Source of the DNA: Candidatus Competibacter phosphatis
GTDB lineage: Bacteria; Pseudomonadota; Gammaproteobacteria; Competibacterales; Competibacteraceae
Length of the DNA stretch: 39,928 bases
Assembly (NCBI RefSeq): GCF_012939995.1
Contig: NZ_SPMZ01000043.1
Span: 1-39,928 of the forward strand
Direction: 5' to 3'
The position numbers and the translations under genes are program-made. The notes below the pieces were generated by a model, which did not search any database, was not told the DNA's origin, and worked only from the letters and a program-made list of their open reading frames with translations. Below are positions 1 through 7,730 of the stretch, one piece after another. Within the stretch, counting starts at the first letter, position 1; every line of letters begins with the position of its first letter.

Positions 1-225
1 CAACGGCAGCACCACGTCGCATTTCTTGACGTGGTATTCGATCCACTCCCGGTTGATGGTGATATCGCCCTCGAAAAAGCGAAAGCGCGGATGATCAAGC
101 AGATCGAGGACGCGATCGTCCTGCATGTCCATGCCGTGAATTTGCCAATCGGTGTCGGCCAAAATGCGCTTGGACAGATGATGACCGATGAACCCGTTGA
201 CGCCGAGAACAAGCACTCTTTTCAT
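1..225 (-). CDS. arnA: UDP-glucuronate decarboxylase (C-terminal half of ArnA), partial
   Basis: The first 75 residues of a protein whose rest lies beyond the left edge. It begins with a Rossmann nucleotide-binding motif (GVNGFIG, residues 8-14). It continues with the stretch [15 protein letters not shown], which I recognise from the C-terminal dehydrogenase/decarboxylase domain of enterobacterial ArnA. That domain oxidatively decarboxylates UDP-glucuronate to UDP-4-keto-pentose with NAD+, the first dedicated step towards 4-amino-4-deoxy-L-arabinose. In Escherichia coli it is fused to a formyltransferase; here it is a separate gene 58 bases downstream of the formyltransferase gene, same strand. 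The ATG at 223-225 gives the same N-terminus as the domain in the fused protein. ArnD deformylase is not in the window and may lie further left. Confidence 0.9.
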   Translation of the reverse strand, partial: MKRVLVLGVNGFIGHHLSKRILADTDWQIHGMDMQDDRVLDLLDHPRFRFFEGDITINREWIEYHVKKCDVVLPL

Positions 226-283
226 TGCGGAAAGGATTCCGATGTCTTGAAGATGAATTTGAAGCGGGCGTTGCCCGGCGATT

Positions 284-1207
284 TCAGTCGCCCAAGCGCC
301 ACGGACCGGGACCGAGCCGTTCGACCAGCGACGCGGGCGTCACTGGTTCACCGGCAATCTCCAACGCGGGAACGAACAACGCGCCACCGCCAGCACAATG
401 CGCAACCAGTCGGTCGCCAACCCGTTCGAGCACGGCCGCTGTCGCCAGCGTGACCGCTTCGACCACACGGGTGCCCAGAATCCGGGCCGGCTGCCCGGCC
501 ACGACGGTGAGCGCGCCTGGATACGGCGGCGCGACCGCGCGGACCAAGTTGTGAATCCGCGCCGCCGGCCAGTTCCAGTCGATGCGCCCGTCCTCGGGCT
601 TGCGGCCGGAGAAATAGCAGCCCTTGGATAAATCCTGGGCGATGCGCGGTGCCGTGCCGGCAAGCAGCGCGGGCAGCACGCGGTGCAAGGTCAATTCGGC
701 GGCGACAGTGACTTTATTGAATACTTCCTTGGCGGTGTCGTCGGGCAGAATGGGCACGGCGGTCTGCGCCACGAGGTCGCCGGCATCCGGCTTTTCCACC
801 ATGTAATGCAGGGTCGCGCCGGTTTCGGTCTCGCCATGGATGATCGCCCAGTTGACCGGTACTCGACCGCGATACTTCGGCAGCAACGAACCATGCATGT
901 TCAGGGCACCTCGCGCGGCTATGGCGAACAGTTCCGGCATCAACATCTGACGGTAATAGAACGAGAACAGGAAGTCAGGAGCCAATTCCCGAATCCGCCG
1001 CAATTCCTCCGGGACGTTCGGGTCCTCCGGCGCGATCACTGGAATGCCGTAATCGGCTGCGGTGGTGGCGACGCTATCGAACCAAATTTGCTCGCTGGGG
1101 TTGTCGGCGTGAGTGACGACCAGCGCCACGTCAACGCCGTGCGCAAGCAACACCTTGAGGCAGCGCACCCCGACGTTGTGATAGGCGAACACGACAGCAC
1201 GGGTCAT
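284..1207 (-). CDS. arnA: UDP-4-amino-4-deoxy-L-arabinose formyltransferase (N-terminal half of ArnA)
   Basis: A 307-residue protein equal to the formyltransferase half of ArnA. It transfers a formyl group from 10-formyl-tetrahydrofolate to UDP-L-Ara4N in the cytoplasm. The active-site motif [15 protein letters not shown] holds Asn103 and His105, and Asp141 lies in KPDAGD; these match Asn102, His104 and Asp140 of the E. coli enzyme. A C-terminal Fmt-like domain follows (about residues 205-300). The longer open frame to 1294 overlaps arnC; I chose the ATG at 1205-1207 because it starts at the family N-terminus and follows a strong GGAGG ribosome site only 4 bases after the arnC stop. The gene stands apart from the decarboxylase gene, so ArnA is split. 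Confidence 0.92.
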   Translation of the reverse strand: MTRAVVFAYHNVGVRCLKVLLAHGVDVALVVTHADNPSEQIWFDSVATTAADYGIPVIAPEDPNVPEELRRIRELAPDFLFSFYYRQMLMPELFAIAARGALNMHGSLLPKYRGRVPVNWAIIHGETETGATLHYMVEKPDAGDLVAQTAVPILPDDTAKEVFNKVTVAAELTLHRVLPALLAGTAPRIAQDLSKGCYFSGRKPEDGRIDWNWPAARIHNLVRAVAPPYPGALTVVAGQPARILGTRVVEAVTLATAAVLERVGDRLVAHCAGGGALFVPALEIAGEPVTPASLVERLGPGPWRLGD

Positions 1208-1211
1208 CGAT

Positions 1212-2159
1212 TCACCCTCCCTCCTCACGCCTTTCCAGAATCCCTTGGATGGTGAAGCGCGGACGCTCGCGCACCTGCTGGTAAATCCGGCCAATGTACT
1301 CGCCCAGTAAGCCGATGCCGAACAGCAGGATACCGATCAGTAGGAAATTGATATCGAACAGCGTGAACACCCCCTCCGCTTCCGGGCCGATGATCAGCCG
1401 GCGAATGGCCAAATACACCCCGAAGGCGACCGCCGCCAATGACAGCGCGACTCCGGCCAGCGAAAACATCTGCAACGGGACCAGCGAAAACCCTGTCATC
1501 AAATCGAAGTTCAGCCGGATCAGCCGGTACAGCGAATACTTCGACTCGCCAGCGGCGCGCTCGGCGTGGGCCACCGTGACCTCGGTCGGATTGGCGGCGA
1601 AGGTGTAGGCCAGCGCCGGAATGTAGGTACTCACCTCGCGGGTGGACACGATCGCCGTGACGATGTCGCGGCTGTAGGCTCGCAACATACAACCTTGGTC
1701 GGTCATGCGAATTTTGGTGATCCGCTCGCGTACCCGATTCATCAAACGCGAGGCAACATGTCGCCACAGACTGTCCTCGCGTTTTGCCCGGATGCTACCC
1801 ACATAGTCGTGGCCTCGATCCATCGCCACCAGCAGCTTGCCGATTTCCTCCGGCGGATTTTGCAAATCGGCGTCCAGGGTAACCACTCGCTCGCCCCGGC
1901 AATATTCGAAGCCGGCCATGATCGCCATGTGCTGGCCGCAGTTGGCGTTGAACAGAATGACCCGCGTCACGTCCGGTCGGACCAGAAACTGATCCTTCAG
2001 CAGCGCCGCCGAGCGGTCGCGGCTACCGTCGTTGACGAATAGCACCTCATAGGACACCCCCAGCGCGTCCAGCGCCGGGTAGAGGCGCACGAACAGCGTC
2101 GGCAGGGTCTCCTGCTCGTTGTAGACTGGAATGATGACGGAAAGCCGTGGCGCGCTCAT
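1212..2159 (-). CDS. arnC: Undecaprenyl-phosphate 4-deoxy-4-formamido-L-arabinose transferase
   Basis: A 315-residue family 2 glycosyltransferase. It moves formylated Ara4N from UDP to undecaprenyl phosphate on the inner face of the cytoplasmic membrane. The N-terminal catalytic domain shows LSVIIPVYNEQETL near residue 6, VNDGSRDRS, and the metal/substrate motif LDADLQNPPEE; two hydrophobic segments near residues 225-290 anchor the C-terminus. Length and domain order fit ArnC/GtrB-type enzymes. The start at 2159 lies one base after the arnB stop and has a GAGG ribosome site inside arnB. Position between arnB and the formyltransferase supports ArnC over a generic polyprenyl-phosphate glycosyltransferase. 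Confidence 0.92.
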   Translation of the reverse strand: MSAPRLSVIIPVYNEQETLPTLFVRLYPALDALGVSYEVLFVNDGSRDRSAALLKDQFLVRPDVTRVILFNANCGQHMAIMAGFEYCRGERVVTLDADLQNPPEEIGKLLVAMDRGHDYVGSIRAKREDSLWRHVASRLMNRVRERITKIRMTDQGCMLRAYSRDIVTAIVSTREVSTYIPALAYTFAANPTEVTVAHAERAAGESKYSLYRLIRLNFDLMTGFSLVPLQMFSLAGVALSLAAVAFGVYLAIRRLIIGPEAEGVFTLFDINFLLIGILLFGIGLLGEYIGRIYQQVRERPRFTIQGILERREEGG

Positions 2160-2160
2160 C

Positions 2161-3363
2161 TCAAATCCTCGCCTCCGCCAGCACTTCGACGACTGCATTG
2201 CAAACCCGCTCCACATCGGCGCGAGTCATGGTCGGGAACAACGGCAACGTCACCGTTTCGCGGGCAATCCGCTCGGTGCTCGGCAGCTCCCCCTCGCAAT
2301 GGCCGCGACGACGGAACAGCGTGGTGAGATGCGCCGCCTCGTAGGACACACCGGTGCCGATACCACGCGCCTCCAGGGCCGCGCGGAACTGCTGGCGATC
2401 AATGCACAGCCGATCCAGCGGCAACAACGGCGCGAACATATTCCAACTGTGCCCGGCTTCGTCGCCCGCATGACCGGGATGCGGTAGCAGGCAGGGAGGA
2501 TCGGTGCGCAGCATCTGGAAATAGTCGGCCACCCGTTCGCGGCGGCGGGCGTTGAACTCCTCCAACCGGACAAGCTGACCGAGACCGATCCGGGCATTGA
2601 CATCCGGCAGGTTGAACTTGCCGCCGGGAAAAGCCACATCGCGGGTGCCATCCGGCAGGCGGGTGATGCCATGGAAGCGCAGCGTTTCCACCTCGCGCGC
2701 CTCTGCTTCGTCGTTCAACACCAACGCTCCGCCCTCGATCGCGGTCATATTCTTGTTGGGATGGAAGCTGAAAACCGTGAGATCGCCGAACCCACCGATT
2801 CGCCGGCCGCGCCAGCTCGACCCGATAGCCAGCGCCGCATCCTCAATGACCCGCAGTCCGTGCCACCCCGCCATCGTGTACAGGCGATCCATATCCACCG
2901 GCAATCCCGCGAAATGGGTCGGCATGATTGCCTTGGTGCGTGAGGTGATGGCGCGCTCGACCGCGTCGAAATCAAGGTTACGGCTGATCAATTCGACATC
3001 CACGAAGACCGGAGTCGCGCCGACCTTGGCGATCATATTGGGCGCGGCGAAGAAGGTTTGCGACGGGGTGATCACTTCGTCGCCGGGGCCGATGCCGCAC
3101 AGTTGCAGGGCGACTTCCAACGCGGCGGTGGCGGAGTTGAGCACGCGCGCCGGCCGCCCACCCAGATAATCCGACAGCGCCGCCTCAAATTTTTTGACCT
3201 GCGGACCGGTGGTGATCCACCCGGAACGCAGCACTTCGACCACGCCGGCGATGGTGTCCTCGTCCAGCGTCGGCCGGGCAAAGGAGAGATAGGGATGCGC
3301 ACTCCTCTCTTCCCTTGAGGGAGAGAGATCGGAGGCAAGTGAGTCGGAGGAAAACGATGCCAT
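2161..3363 (-). CDS. arnB: UDP-4-amino-4-deoxy-L-arabinose--oxoglutarate aminotransferase
   Basis: A 400-residue PLP enzyme of the DegT/DnrJ/EryC1 family that transaminates the UDP-4-keto-pentose made by the ArnA decarboxylase, with glutamate as donor. The family signature SGWITTGP is near residue 48, and the PLP lysine lies in FSFHPNKNMTAIEGG. The C-terminal motifs GIGTGVSYEAAHL and LPLFPTMT are typical of ArnB. The ATG at 3361-3363 abuts the stop of the preceding gene (TGAATG). This start gives about 25 residues before the conserved PYLSFARPT, longer than the E. coli protein. Part of that extension is encoded by a palindromic repeat at 3305-3327, and no later in-frame ATG restores the usual length. 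Confidence 0.92.
   Translation of the reverse strand: MASFSSDSLASDLSPSREERSAHPYLSFARPTLDEDTIAGVVEVLRSGWITTGPQVKKFEAALSDYLGGRPARVLNSATAALEVALQLCGIGPGDEVITPSQTFFAAPNMIAKVGATPVFVDVELISRNLDFDAVERAITSRTKAIMPTHFAGLPVDMDRLYTMAGWHGLRVIEDAALAIGSSWRGRRIGGFGDLTVFSFHPNKNMTAIEGGALVLNDEAEAREVETLRFHGITRLPDGTRDVAFPGGKFNLPDVNARIGLGQLVRLEEFNARRRERVADYFQMLRTDPPCLLPHPGHAGDEAGHSWNMFAPLLPLDRLCIDRQQFRAALEARGIGTGVSYEAAHLTTLFRRRGHCEGELPSTERIARETVTLPLFPTMTRADVERVCNAVVEVLAEARI
3305..3327. repeat. Palindromic repeat, copy 1, inside the arnB 5' end
   Basis: A 23-base near-perfect palindrome with CTCTC-type left arm and GAGAG-type right arm around a central TTGA. A very similar palindrome lies at 23367-23390 between pgm and yajC. 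This copy is translated in frame within the ArnB N-terminal extension. It looks like a REP-like dispersed element; transposition or function is not shown by the sequence. Confidence 0.5.
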
Positions 3364-3735
3364 TCAGGATCTCGCAAGCAGATAAACACCGATGATGACC
3401 AAACCGATGCCCAACCAACGTCCGCCGGTGAGCGCCTCGCCGAACAGGTACCACGCGGCAAGCGCATTGACGACGTAGCCGATGGACAGCATCGGATAGG
3501 CGATGCCGACCGGCACCCTCGATAACGCCAGAATCCAGATCAGAACGCTGATCCCGTAACAGGCGAAACCGCCGAGGAAATGCGGATTGGTGGCGATCGC
3601 ACCGGCTAGCGGTAATACATTGGCGGCGGTGGGTGTGATCACCCCCAGCGCGTTGGTGCCAGCCTTGAGCAACAGTTGCGCGGTGGCGTTGAGCAACACG
3701 CCAGCCAAAATCAACCCGAAGCTGGTGGCGGTCAT
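3364..3735 (-). CDS. EamA/SMR-type 4-TM transporter, probable undecaprenyl-P-Ara4N flippase subunit (ArnE/ArnF-like)
   Basis: A 123-residue very hydrophobic protein with four predicted membrane segments (about residues 5-25, 38-60, 68-90, 97-120). It has the SMR/EamA-like LAYPML-type segment (IAYPMLSIGYVVNAL). In E. coli ArnE and ArnF form a heterodimer that flips undecaprenyl-P-Ara4N to the periplasm for ArnT; here only one such gene is present, so a homodimer or a distant partner is inferred. The start at 3735 overlaps the arnT stop (ATGA), and its own stop abuts the arnB start, so the three genes are probably translationally coupled. The position between arnT and arnB supports this role, but sequence alone cannot separate it from other small EamA proteins. 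Confidence 0.8.
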   Translation of the reverse strand: MTATSFGLILAGVLLNATAQLLLKAGTNALGVITPTAANVLPLAGAIATNPHFLGGFACYGISVLIWILALSRVPVGIAYPMLSIGYVVNALAAWYLFGEALTGGRWLGIGLVIIGVYLLARS

Positions 3736-5420
3736 CGGCGACTCACGATGACCCGACGCGGATCGCGGGCCAGTACTCGCATGGGCAAGCCCTCGGCGGC
3801 GATCTGCTCGTAATTGCTCGAAGAGAGGATGGCGTACCCTTGATCCAGCGCCACCCAACGCTTTTTCCAGTCCTCGACCCGTTGGATACCCTTGTCGGGT
3901 TCCGCATCCAGACCCAAAGCGAATTCGTCGATGTACTGCACCAAGGTAACCGGCCGTTTCAGATAAAACGGCAGGGTCTGGTCATACATTTGAACGCTAT
4001 AGAAGGGAAGAATCCGGTCAAACGGTCCCTGCCTGGCCTCGATCTCGCGAACGAGGTAATACGAAGAGGAGAGGCGGGACAATTCGTCGTAACCACCCAG
4101 CGCCAGGATGCCGGCACCGAGGCTGCCCAACGCCAACGCGACAATACCAGCCGATCGGACGTGACGGCGAAATGACCAGGCCGCCACCACCGCACCGGCG
4201 GTAAAGACGAAGATCGAAGCGCCGATCCAGGGCACGACATTGCGCACGATCTCGAACGGCGACGATTCTTTCGAAAACATGTGGGCGATCCGTCCGCCGC
4301 CAACCAGGACCACCAGCAACAGCACGCCGCCGGTCGCCGCCAATCCCCAGGCGAAGTGGCTCAGTGTTGCTGGCACCATCCGCTGCATCTCCATCGCCGC
4401 GAACAGTGCCAACGCGGGAAACACCGGCAAAATGTAGGAGGGCAATTTGGAGCCCGACACACTGAAGAACAGGAAAATGAACGCGGCCCAGATCAGCAAC
4501 AACCGCCGTGGTTGCAGCGTTCCCGGTTCCCCTTCGCGTCGCCAGCCATCGCGGAGTTGGACCGCGATGAACGGCAGCCATGGCATCGCCCCGAACAGCA
4601 GGATAGGAATGAAGTACCACCAGGCGCCCTCACGATGATGAACCTTGGTGAGAAAGCGCGCGAAGTGCTCGTGGATGAAAAAGAAGCGAGCAAATTCATC
4701 GTTGGCGAGCGACACAGCGACGAACCAGGGGACGGCAATCAACAGCAGTAATACCAAACCCTTCCCAATGTGCAGACGAGTCAGCAACCGCCAGTCACGT
4801 TCGATCAGCAGGTAGATCGCCAACACCGCGCCAGGTAACACGACTCCGATCAGGCCCTTGCTCAGCATGGCCAGCGCCATCGCCGCCCAGACGACCAGCA
4901 TCCAGTTACGGTTTTCCGTCGGGGTCGCGCCGGGGCGCTGGGCGAGCAGAAAACCGAGTAACCCGACCGTGAGAAACGCGGCCAAACCCGCATCCAGGGT
5001 GTTGACATGGGCATTGATGACGAACCCGGTACATCCTCCCAGCGCCGCCGCCGCCGCCAGACCGATCTCCTCGCCGAACAAGCGGCGACCGGCCCAGAAC
5101 ATCAACAGCACACAGCCGAAGCTGGTGGTTGCCGGCCACCAGCGTGCCGCCCAATGGCTCTCGCCGAACACCCGGAACGCCGCCGCCGTCGCCCAATATT
5201 GCAAGGGTGGCTTCTCAAAATATTTGAGGTCGTTCAAGCGTGGCGTCACCCAATCCCCGGACAGAACCATCTCGCGGGGGATTTCGGCGTAACGCCCCTC
5301 GTCGGGGTTGGCCAATTTTCGGTATTCGAGGTTACTGAACCAGACCAAGGTGAAAACCAGTAGCAACCCCAACAGCAGCCATTGGGAAAACCCGGAAGAT
5401 TTCAAAGAATGCGAATCCAT
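3732..5420 (-). CDS. arnT: Lipid A 4-amino-4-deoxy-L-arabinose transferase (GT83)
   Basis: A 562-residue polytopic membrane enzyme that transfers L-Ara4N from undecaprenyl phosphate to lipid A phosphates on the periplasmic side of the inner membrane, reducing negative charge and binding of cationic peptides. The first TM helix (about residues 12-30) is followed by the periplasmic loop motif NPDEGRYAEIPREM, which holds the catalytic Asp typical of PMT/ArnT enzymes, then YFEKPPLQYW. About a dozen hydrophobic segments follow, then a soluble C-terminal domain. The ATG at 5418-5420 lies 10 bases after the histidine kinase stop. A longer frame to 5645 overlaps the kinase gene and is rejected. Confidence 0.92.
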   Translation of the reverse strand: MDSHSLKSSGFSQWLLLGLLLVFTLVWFSNLEYRKLANPDEGRYAEIPREMVLSGDWVTPRLNDLKYFEKPPLQYWATAAAFRVFGESHWAARWWPATTSFGCVLLMFWAGRRLFGEEIGLAAAAALGGCTGFVINAHVNTLDAGLAAFLTVGLLGFLLAQRPGATPTENRNWMLVVWAAMALAMLSKGLIGVVLPGAVLAIYLLIERDWRLLTRLHIGKGLVLLLLIAVPWFVAVSLANDEFARFFFIHEHFARFLTKVHHREGAWWYFIPILLFGAMPWLPFIAVQLRDGWRREGEPGTLQPRRLLLIWAAFIFLFFSVSGSKLPSYILPVFPALALFAAMEMQRMVPATLSHFAWGLAATGGVLLLVVLVGGGRIAHMFSKESSPFEIVRNVVPWIGASIFVFTAGAVVAAWSFRRHVRSAGIVALALGSLGAGILALGGYDELSRLSSSYYLVREIEARQGPFDRILPFYSVQMYDQTLPFYLKRPVTLVQYIDEFALGLDAEPDKGIQRVEDWKKRWVALDQGYAILSSSNYEQIAAEGLPMRVLARDPRRVIVSRR

Positions 5421-5430
5421 GATCGCGTTC

Positions 5431-6723
5431 CTAGCGATAGCGAAAGACAAGGCCGGTTCCGCTACGCCGCTCATGCAGACTGACGATACCTCCCAGACGG
5501 ATCGCCGCTTCCCGGGCGATCGCCAATCCGAGCCCGCTGCCTTCACCGTCGGCGCCGGGCACCCGATAAAAAGCATCGAGTACCCGCTCGCGTTCCGAGA
5601 TCGGAATCCCGGGGCCGTTATCCACGACTTCAATAACATCGCCATTCCCGTCGGACAGAAGTCGCAGCGTCACTTCACCGCCTTTCGGCGTGTACTTCAG
5701 GGCATTTTCCAGCGCATTACTCACAATCAACCGCAGCGCTTCCCTGGAACCTCGCATGAAAAACGGCGCGGTTTCCTCAAGACCCAGATCGATACCCTTG
5801 GCCTCGGCCAAGGGCAGGCGTTCAGCGATCAGTTCGCGCGCCATCTCCGAAACGTCGATCATCGATTCCTCGGCAACGCTGGCCTGGGTCCGGGCGAGAC
5901 TGAGCAACTGTTCAGTCAGATGGCGCGCACGCTCGATACCGTCCTGGAGCGGAACCACACGCTCACGCACGGCATCCAGCGATCCGGCGTGCATCAGGTT
6001 CTGGGCCTGCAAGGACAACGCGGTCAACGGACTTCGCAGTTCATGAGCGGCGTCAGCGACAAAGCGCCTTTGCTGTCCGATCAAGAGATTGACTCGCGCC
6101 AGCAAGCGATTGATGGCATGCACAAAGGGAGTGATTTCATCCGGGAGGTCATCGCCGGCGATGGCTTGAGGCCGATCCGCTGGCTGCTCGTCCAAACCTT
6201 TGGCCATTCGAGCGATGGGTGCCAGTTCACCGCGGACAACCCGCACGATCAGCCAAACCAGCAATGGAAGCAGGAGCAACAAGGGAATCAGCGTCTGCAG
6301 GGCACTGTTGATCGCGATTTCGTCACGCATCGCGGTGAGTTGGGCCACCACCATGCGCTCTCCCGTTGGGGTATCTCGAACCAATACCCGAAAATCCCCG
6401 AAACTGGTGCTCAAGGTCTGAAGACCCAGCAGCAGATCGCCAGTAAACCAAGCCGGCCTCGCGTCTTGTGGCAGATGGATGACGACGAAGCGGGATTCGG
6501 GATCGCTGATCGTATTCTCGGCATCTCGACGGGGTGGCTTCAGCGATGAAAATTGGCCGGTATCGCTGACATCAAGGATGGCAATCTGCCGTAGTATGTC
6601 GTCCTGAAGCTCCTTGGCTTCGTAATATGCAAGACCAAAGGAAGCCAACGCCGCCACCAAGCCGGCAAGCACGATGGTCCCTCCCAACGTCATCGACAGA
6701 TGCCGCTGCAAGGATCGTTTCAT
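5431..6723 (-). CDS. Two-component sensor histidine kinase, PmrB/QseC-like
   Basis: A 430-residue inner-membrane kinase. TM1 lies at about residues 12-34 and TM2 at 143-163, flanking a periplasmic sensor of about 105 residues. A HAMP-like linker follows, then the H-box FVADAAHELRSPLTAL with phospho-accepting His227, an N-box with NALENALKY, and G-boxes VVDNGPGIP and GSGLGLAIAREAA. Domain order and H-box are those of the PmrB/QseC/BasS group. The ATG overlaps the response regulator stop (ATGA), and arnT starts 10 bases downstream. This makes a kinase that senses envelope stress and drives aminoarabinose addition very likely. I see no clear Fe3+-binding ExxE pair in the sensor, so the ligand is unknown. 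Confidence 0.92.
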   Translation of the reverse strand: MKRSLQRHLSMTLGGTIVLAGLVAALASFGLAYYEAKELQDDILRQIAILDVSDTGQFSSLKPPRRDAENTISDPESRFVVIHLPQDARPAWFTGDLLLGLQTLSTSFGDFRVLVRDTPTGERMVVAQLTAMRDEIAINSALQTLIPLLLLLPLLVWLIVRVVRGELAPIARMAKGLDEQPADRPQAIAGDDLPDEITPFVHAINRLLARVNLLIGQQRRFVADAAHELRSPLTALSLQAQNLMHAGSLDAVRERVVPLQDGIERARHLTEQLLSLARTQASVAEESMIDVSEMARELIAERLPLAEAKGIDLGLEETAPFFMRGSREALRLIVSNALENALKYTPKGGEVTLRLLSDGNGDVIEVVDNGPGIPISERERVLDAFYRVPGADGEGSGLGLAIAREAAIRLGGIVSLHERRSGTGLVFRYR

Positions 6724-7388
6724 TGTGGTTTCTCCACCATCCAGCCGGCACCGCGAACATTCTTGATGATGTGGGCACCGAGCTTCTTGCGCACCCCGTG
6801 AATCAGGAAGTCCACCGCATTGCTCTCCACCTCCTCGTTCCAGCCATAGAGGCGTTCCTCCAGTTCGGCGCGAGAGAGTATCGTGCCGGGTCTCAGTAGG
6901 AGTGCTTGCAATAGAGCAAACTCACGCGCGCTCAATACCTCCATGACATCGCCGCAACGTGCTTGGCGGGTAGCCAGGTCAAGGGTCACCTTGCCATTCG
7001 TGAGCAACGGTGTGGCTTGCCCACCCTGGCGGCGGATGATCGCGCGCAACCGGGCGAGCATTTCATTGAGATTGAAAGGTTTTACCAGGTAGTCATCGGC
7101 CCCGAAATCCAGTCCCTTGATCCGATCGTCGACACTATCACGGGCGGTGATGACGATAACCGGCACCGTGTTGCCTGCTTGGCGCAGGCGGCGCAGCACC
7201 TCCAAGCCATCGCGCTTGGGTAGACCCAGATCAAGCAACACGGCCTGGTATTCAACGTTTTCGAGCACACGGTCAGCCGTGGCGCCATCCTTCACCCAAT
7301 CCACGGCATAAGCGGCATCCTTGAGAGCGACGGATACCGCCTCGCCGATCATCAAGTCATCTTCGACCAGCAGGACACGCACGATCAC
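6720..7388 (-). CDS. OmpR-family response regulator, PmrA/QseB-like
   Basis: A 222-residue regulator. The receiver domain (1-115) has the acidic pair Asp10/Asp11, phosphorylation site Asp53 (LLDLGLPKRDG), Thr81 and Lys103. The C-terminal winged-helix DNA-binding domain ends with VDFLIHGVRKKLG and the wing NVRGAGWMV, typical of PmrA/BasR and QseB. The start is GTG at 7386-7388; a second in-frame GTG two codons later is an alternative. It overlaps the kinase gene by 4 bases and heads the two-component/arn operon. A direct repeat with PmrA-box spacing at 7575-7591 is its likely target, implying autoregulation (inferred). Confidence 0.93.
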   Translation of the reverse strand: MIVRVLLVEDDLMIGEAVSVALKDAAYAVDWVKDGATADRVLENVEYQAVLLDLGLPKRDGLEVLRRLRQAGNTVPVIVITARDSVDDRIKGLDFGADDYLVKPFNLNEMLARLRAIIRRQGGQATPLLTNGKVTLDLATRQARCGDVMEVLSAREFALLQALLLRPGTILSRAELEERLYGWNEEVESNAVDFLIHGVRKKLGAHIIKNVRGAGWMVEKPQ

Positions 7389-7417
7389 TCTCGCGGTTGA
7401 CGAGATACGTCACTGGC

Positions 7418-7528
7418 TTACTCAGCTTCTTCGTTCTCAGAGGATTCCGCCGCATAGGCACCACCGATGGTGATGATGACAAGCGTGGCCAAGGCTATCC
7501 GATAGATCCTAGGGCCGATGAAGATCAC
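7418..7528 (-). CDS. Possible small exported peptide at the head of the two-component/arn operon
   Basis: A 36-codon frame starting with GTG (7526-7528) and ending TAA 29 bases before the response regulator start. The N-terminus has Arg residues, then a hydrophobic core (IALATLVIITIGG) and a clear signal-peptidase-I-like site (AYA before AES), leaving a short acidic tail ESSENEEAE. An in-frame stop lies four codons upstream of the GTG, so this is the only start that includes the basic region. No strong ribosome site is visible. The frame fills what would otherwise be an untranslated leader of about 150 bases. Function is unknown; a leader peptide or a small regulator of the downstream kinase is speculation. 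Confidence 0.4.
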   Translation of the reverse strand: MIFIGPRIYRIALATLVIITIGGAYAAESSENEEAE

Positions 7529-7574
7529 TGCTTCGGATCACGCGAATACGCTTGAGATGAAGATAGAAATCAAG

Positions 7575-7591
7575 AATTAGGAGAGAATTAG
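7575..7591 (-). promoter_or_regulatory. PmrA-box-like direct repeat (AATTAG-N5-AATTAG)
   Basis: Two identical hexamers, read as CTAATT on the operon strand, are separated by 5 bases, giving 11-base periodicity on one face of the helix. PmrA boxes are direct hexamer repeats of CTTAAT type with exactly this N5 spacing. A TTGATT that could serve as a -35 element follows immediately. The site is about 185 bases upstream of the response regulator gene and 47 bases upstream of the small exported-peptide frame. Binding is inferred from spacing and position only. Confidence 0.5.
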
Positions 7592-7730
7592 CTAGAGTGA
7601 CATCGGTGGAAGTTTGCCGAAAGAAAGTGGGCAACAATGGCCAAGCAGCTTCCAATAGGTGCTCTTTGCATCATATCCATATGACAAATAGAGATTTTTT
7701 TACAAACGAAGCCTTCGATCATCGGAGTCT

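Noticed and set aside
5308..6549. Long plus-strand open frame (413 codons)
   Set aside because: It lies antisense to the well-supported histidine kinase gene, and its product (Gln/His/Arg-rich) has no recognisable domain; it is a GC-driven shadow.
7600..7730. Terminator after the GT9 gene
   Set aside because: An A/T-rich stretch exists, but I could not find a convincing stem followed by a T-run on the minus strand.
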